From Pseudomonas chlororaphis (GTDB taxonomy: Bacteria; Pseudomonadota; Gammaproteobacteria; Pseudomonadales; Pseudomonadaceae), in contig NZ_JSFK01000018.1 of the NCBI RefSeq assembly GCF_000783395.1, positions 62,001-126,000 on the forward strand: a DNA stretch of 64,000 nucleotides, in the 5' to 3' direction. The position numbers and the translations under genes are program-made. Positions 62,859-64,000 of this stretch are shown one piece after another. Positions within the stretch are counted from its first letter, which is position 1; each line of letters opens with the position of its first letter. The notes under the pieces were generated by a model, which ran no database searches, had not been told where the DNA came from, and was given only the letters and a program-made list of their open reading frames with translations.

Positions 62859-63475
62859 GAACGCTCGACTGGATCTCCCTGACCGTGTGTTTCTGGATTC
62901 TTGGTAACGTCGCGTTCGCCCACGAAGGCCACGTCTCCGAGCCGCCAGCCGCTGTGGCTACCGCGCCGGCCAAAGGCACCCACGACGCGAAAACCTGGTT
63001 CACCGACACGCCGTTGCAGGATCAGAACGGCGAGACCCTGCGCTTCTACAGCGACGCGCTGCAAAACCGCATAGTGCTGCTCAACGTGATCTTCACCAGT
63101 TGCAACGACGCCTGTCCGCTGATCACCCAAAAGCTCAAAGAAGTCCGCGAGCTGCTCGGTGACAAGGCGCCGGACATCACCTTCATTTCCCTTACCAGTG
63201 ACCCGCTGCGCGACACGCCGGCGGTGCTCAAGGCTTACACCTTGAAGCAGGGTTCCGATGACCCTCATTGGCTTTTTCTTACTGGCGACAAAGCGCAGAT
63301 GGACCTGGTATTGAGCCGCATCGGCCAGATCGTGCCGACGCCCGAGCAGCATTCCACGCAGTTGATCGTCGGCGATGTCGCCAATAAACGCTGGAGCAAG
63401 ATCCGTCCCGACGCACCTGCCGCCGCCATTGCCCAGCGCTTGCAGTTGCTGACAATGCCCGTGGCCGGCCGCTGA
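62855..63475 (+). CDS. SCO1/SenC copper chaperone, copy 2
   Basis: 206 residues with a signal peptide (to about residue 22) and a Cu-binding motif CNDACP plus His in EQHSTQLIVGD. Diverged paralogue of the preceding gene and coupled to it by an ATGA overlap. Two SCO proteins may serve separate copper sites, or one copper-loading and one thiol-reducing step. Confidence 0.9.
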   Translation: MRTLDWISLTVCFWILGNVAFAHEGHVSEPPAAVATAPAKGTHDAKTWFTDTPLQDQNGETLRFYSDALQNRIVLLNVIFTSCNDACPLITQKLKEVRELLGDKAPDITFISLTSDPLRDTPAVLKAYTLKQGSDDPHWLFLTGDKAQMDLVLSRIGQIVPTPEQHSTQLIVGDVANKRWSKIRPDAPAAAIAQRLQLLTMPVAGR

Positions 63476-63484
63476 GTTCGCGCC

Positions 63485-64000
63485 ATGAACCTGAGCGGTG
63501 TACTCGCCCTGATCCTGCTCGCTGGCGTCAGCCTTGGCGCGAGCGCTGCGCCGCTGACTACGGAGGAAGCGGCAGGCAAACGCCTGTACCGCCAAGGCCT
63601 GTCAGCCAGTGGCGAAGCGATCATGGCGCGGGTTGGCGCGGCGGATATGTTGCTGCCGGCAACGAGTCTGCCGTGCGCCAATTGCCACGGCACCGATGGC
63701 CTCGGGCGGCCCGAAGGCGGGGTGCGTCCGCCGCCGCTGAACTGGGCGCGGCTGACCAGCACGTATGGCCAGCAGCAGGTCAACGGGCGCAGCTATCCGG
63801 CTTACAGCGAAAGCACACTAGCCATTGCCATCGAGCAGGGCCGCGACCCCGGGCACAATCGCCTCGACCCGAGCATGCCGCGCTTTCTGCTGTCGATGAA
63901 GGATCAGCGCAATCTCACCGCGTACCTAAAACGTCTCGCCGATGAGCGTGACCCCGGCCTCGATGCCGAGACCTTGCACCTGGGCACCTTGCTGCCCAGC
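63485..64000 (+). CDS. c-type cytochrome, partial
   Basis: The first 172 residues, cut by the window edge. A signal peptide ends near residue 22 (ASA-AP), then one haem site CANCHG, and a likely axial Met in LDPSMPRFLLSM. Similar cytochromes carry electrons from periplasmic oxidases. It starts 9 bases after SCO copy 2, so it belongs to the same operon. The C-terminal part may hold further haem sites. Confidence 0.87.
   Translation, partial: MNLSGVLALILLAGVSLGASAAPLTTEEAAGKRLYRQGLSASGEAIMARVGAADMLLPATSLPCANCHGTDGLGRPEGGVRPPPLNWARLTSTYGQQQVNGRSYPAYSESTLAIAIEQGRDPGHNRLDPSMPRFLLSMKDQRNLTAYLKRLADERDPGLDAETLHLGTLLPS

Overview
The window looks like chromosomal DNA of a fluorescent Pseudomonas (P. 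fluorescens/P. putida type). This is inferred from the GC-rich coding style, the palindromic intergenic repeats with GTGGGAGCGAGCCTGCTCGCGA- and GTGGGAGCTGGCTTGCCAGCGA-like cores, and gene content typical of plant- and soil-associated pseudomonads. No rRNA, ordinary tRNA, insertion sequence, phage gene or CRISPR array was seen. Both ends cut through genes: a secretin at the left and a c-type cytochrome at the right.

Left part (1-19.7 kb): the end of a type II secretion operon (gspD-gspE-gspF) is followed by a pectin-utilisation regulon. It holds a secreted pectate lyase, a FadR/FCD-type GntR regulator, a KdgM-type oligogalacturonate porin, uronate dehydrogenase, a uronolactonase, an enolase-superfamily acid-sugar enzyme, a Dpp/Opp-type ABC importer with two binding proteins, a small tautomerase and a GH28 polygalacturonase. 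Pectin would be cut outside the cell, pass KdgM, enter through the ABC importer and be oxidised to galactarate derivatives. Copies of a TNGTNNNACNA operator lie in the pelA/gntR and kdgM/enolase intergenic regions.

Middle-left (20-26.9 kb): an RNA-repair module with RtcR (sigma-54 activator), a sigma-54 promoter, a Ro60-like protein, three tandem Y-RNA-like structures, RtcB ligase, a nucleotidyltransferase and RtcA cyclase. The third RNA carries a tRNA-like domain. This RNA cluster is the most striking feature of the window.

Middle (27-50.5 kb): ordinary accessory genes. These include a VOC protein, an ABC exporter, hydrolases, a quinone oxidoreductase, an MFS transporter, several LysR/AraC regulators, pirin, two large winged-helix/NTPase regulators that converge, a DoxX-amidohydrolase-isochorismatase cluster, an MscS channel with a cyclic-nucleotide-binding domain and a lipase-like esterase.

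Right part (50.8-64 kb): a probable manganese-oxidation locus. It has a giant 1944-residue multicopper oxidase of the MnxG/McoA type, a beta-propeller protein, two SCO copper chaperones and a cytochrome c. Divergently encoded are a second GspF, a GspG pseudopilin and a Gly/His/Asp-repeat exported protein. Sigma-54 promoters precede the transglycosylase and the oxidase genes, and both are accompanied by the same TGGGG-N5-CCCCC dyad.
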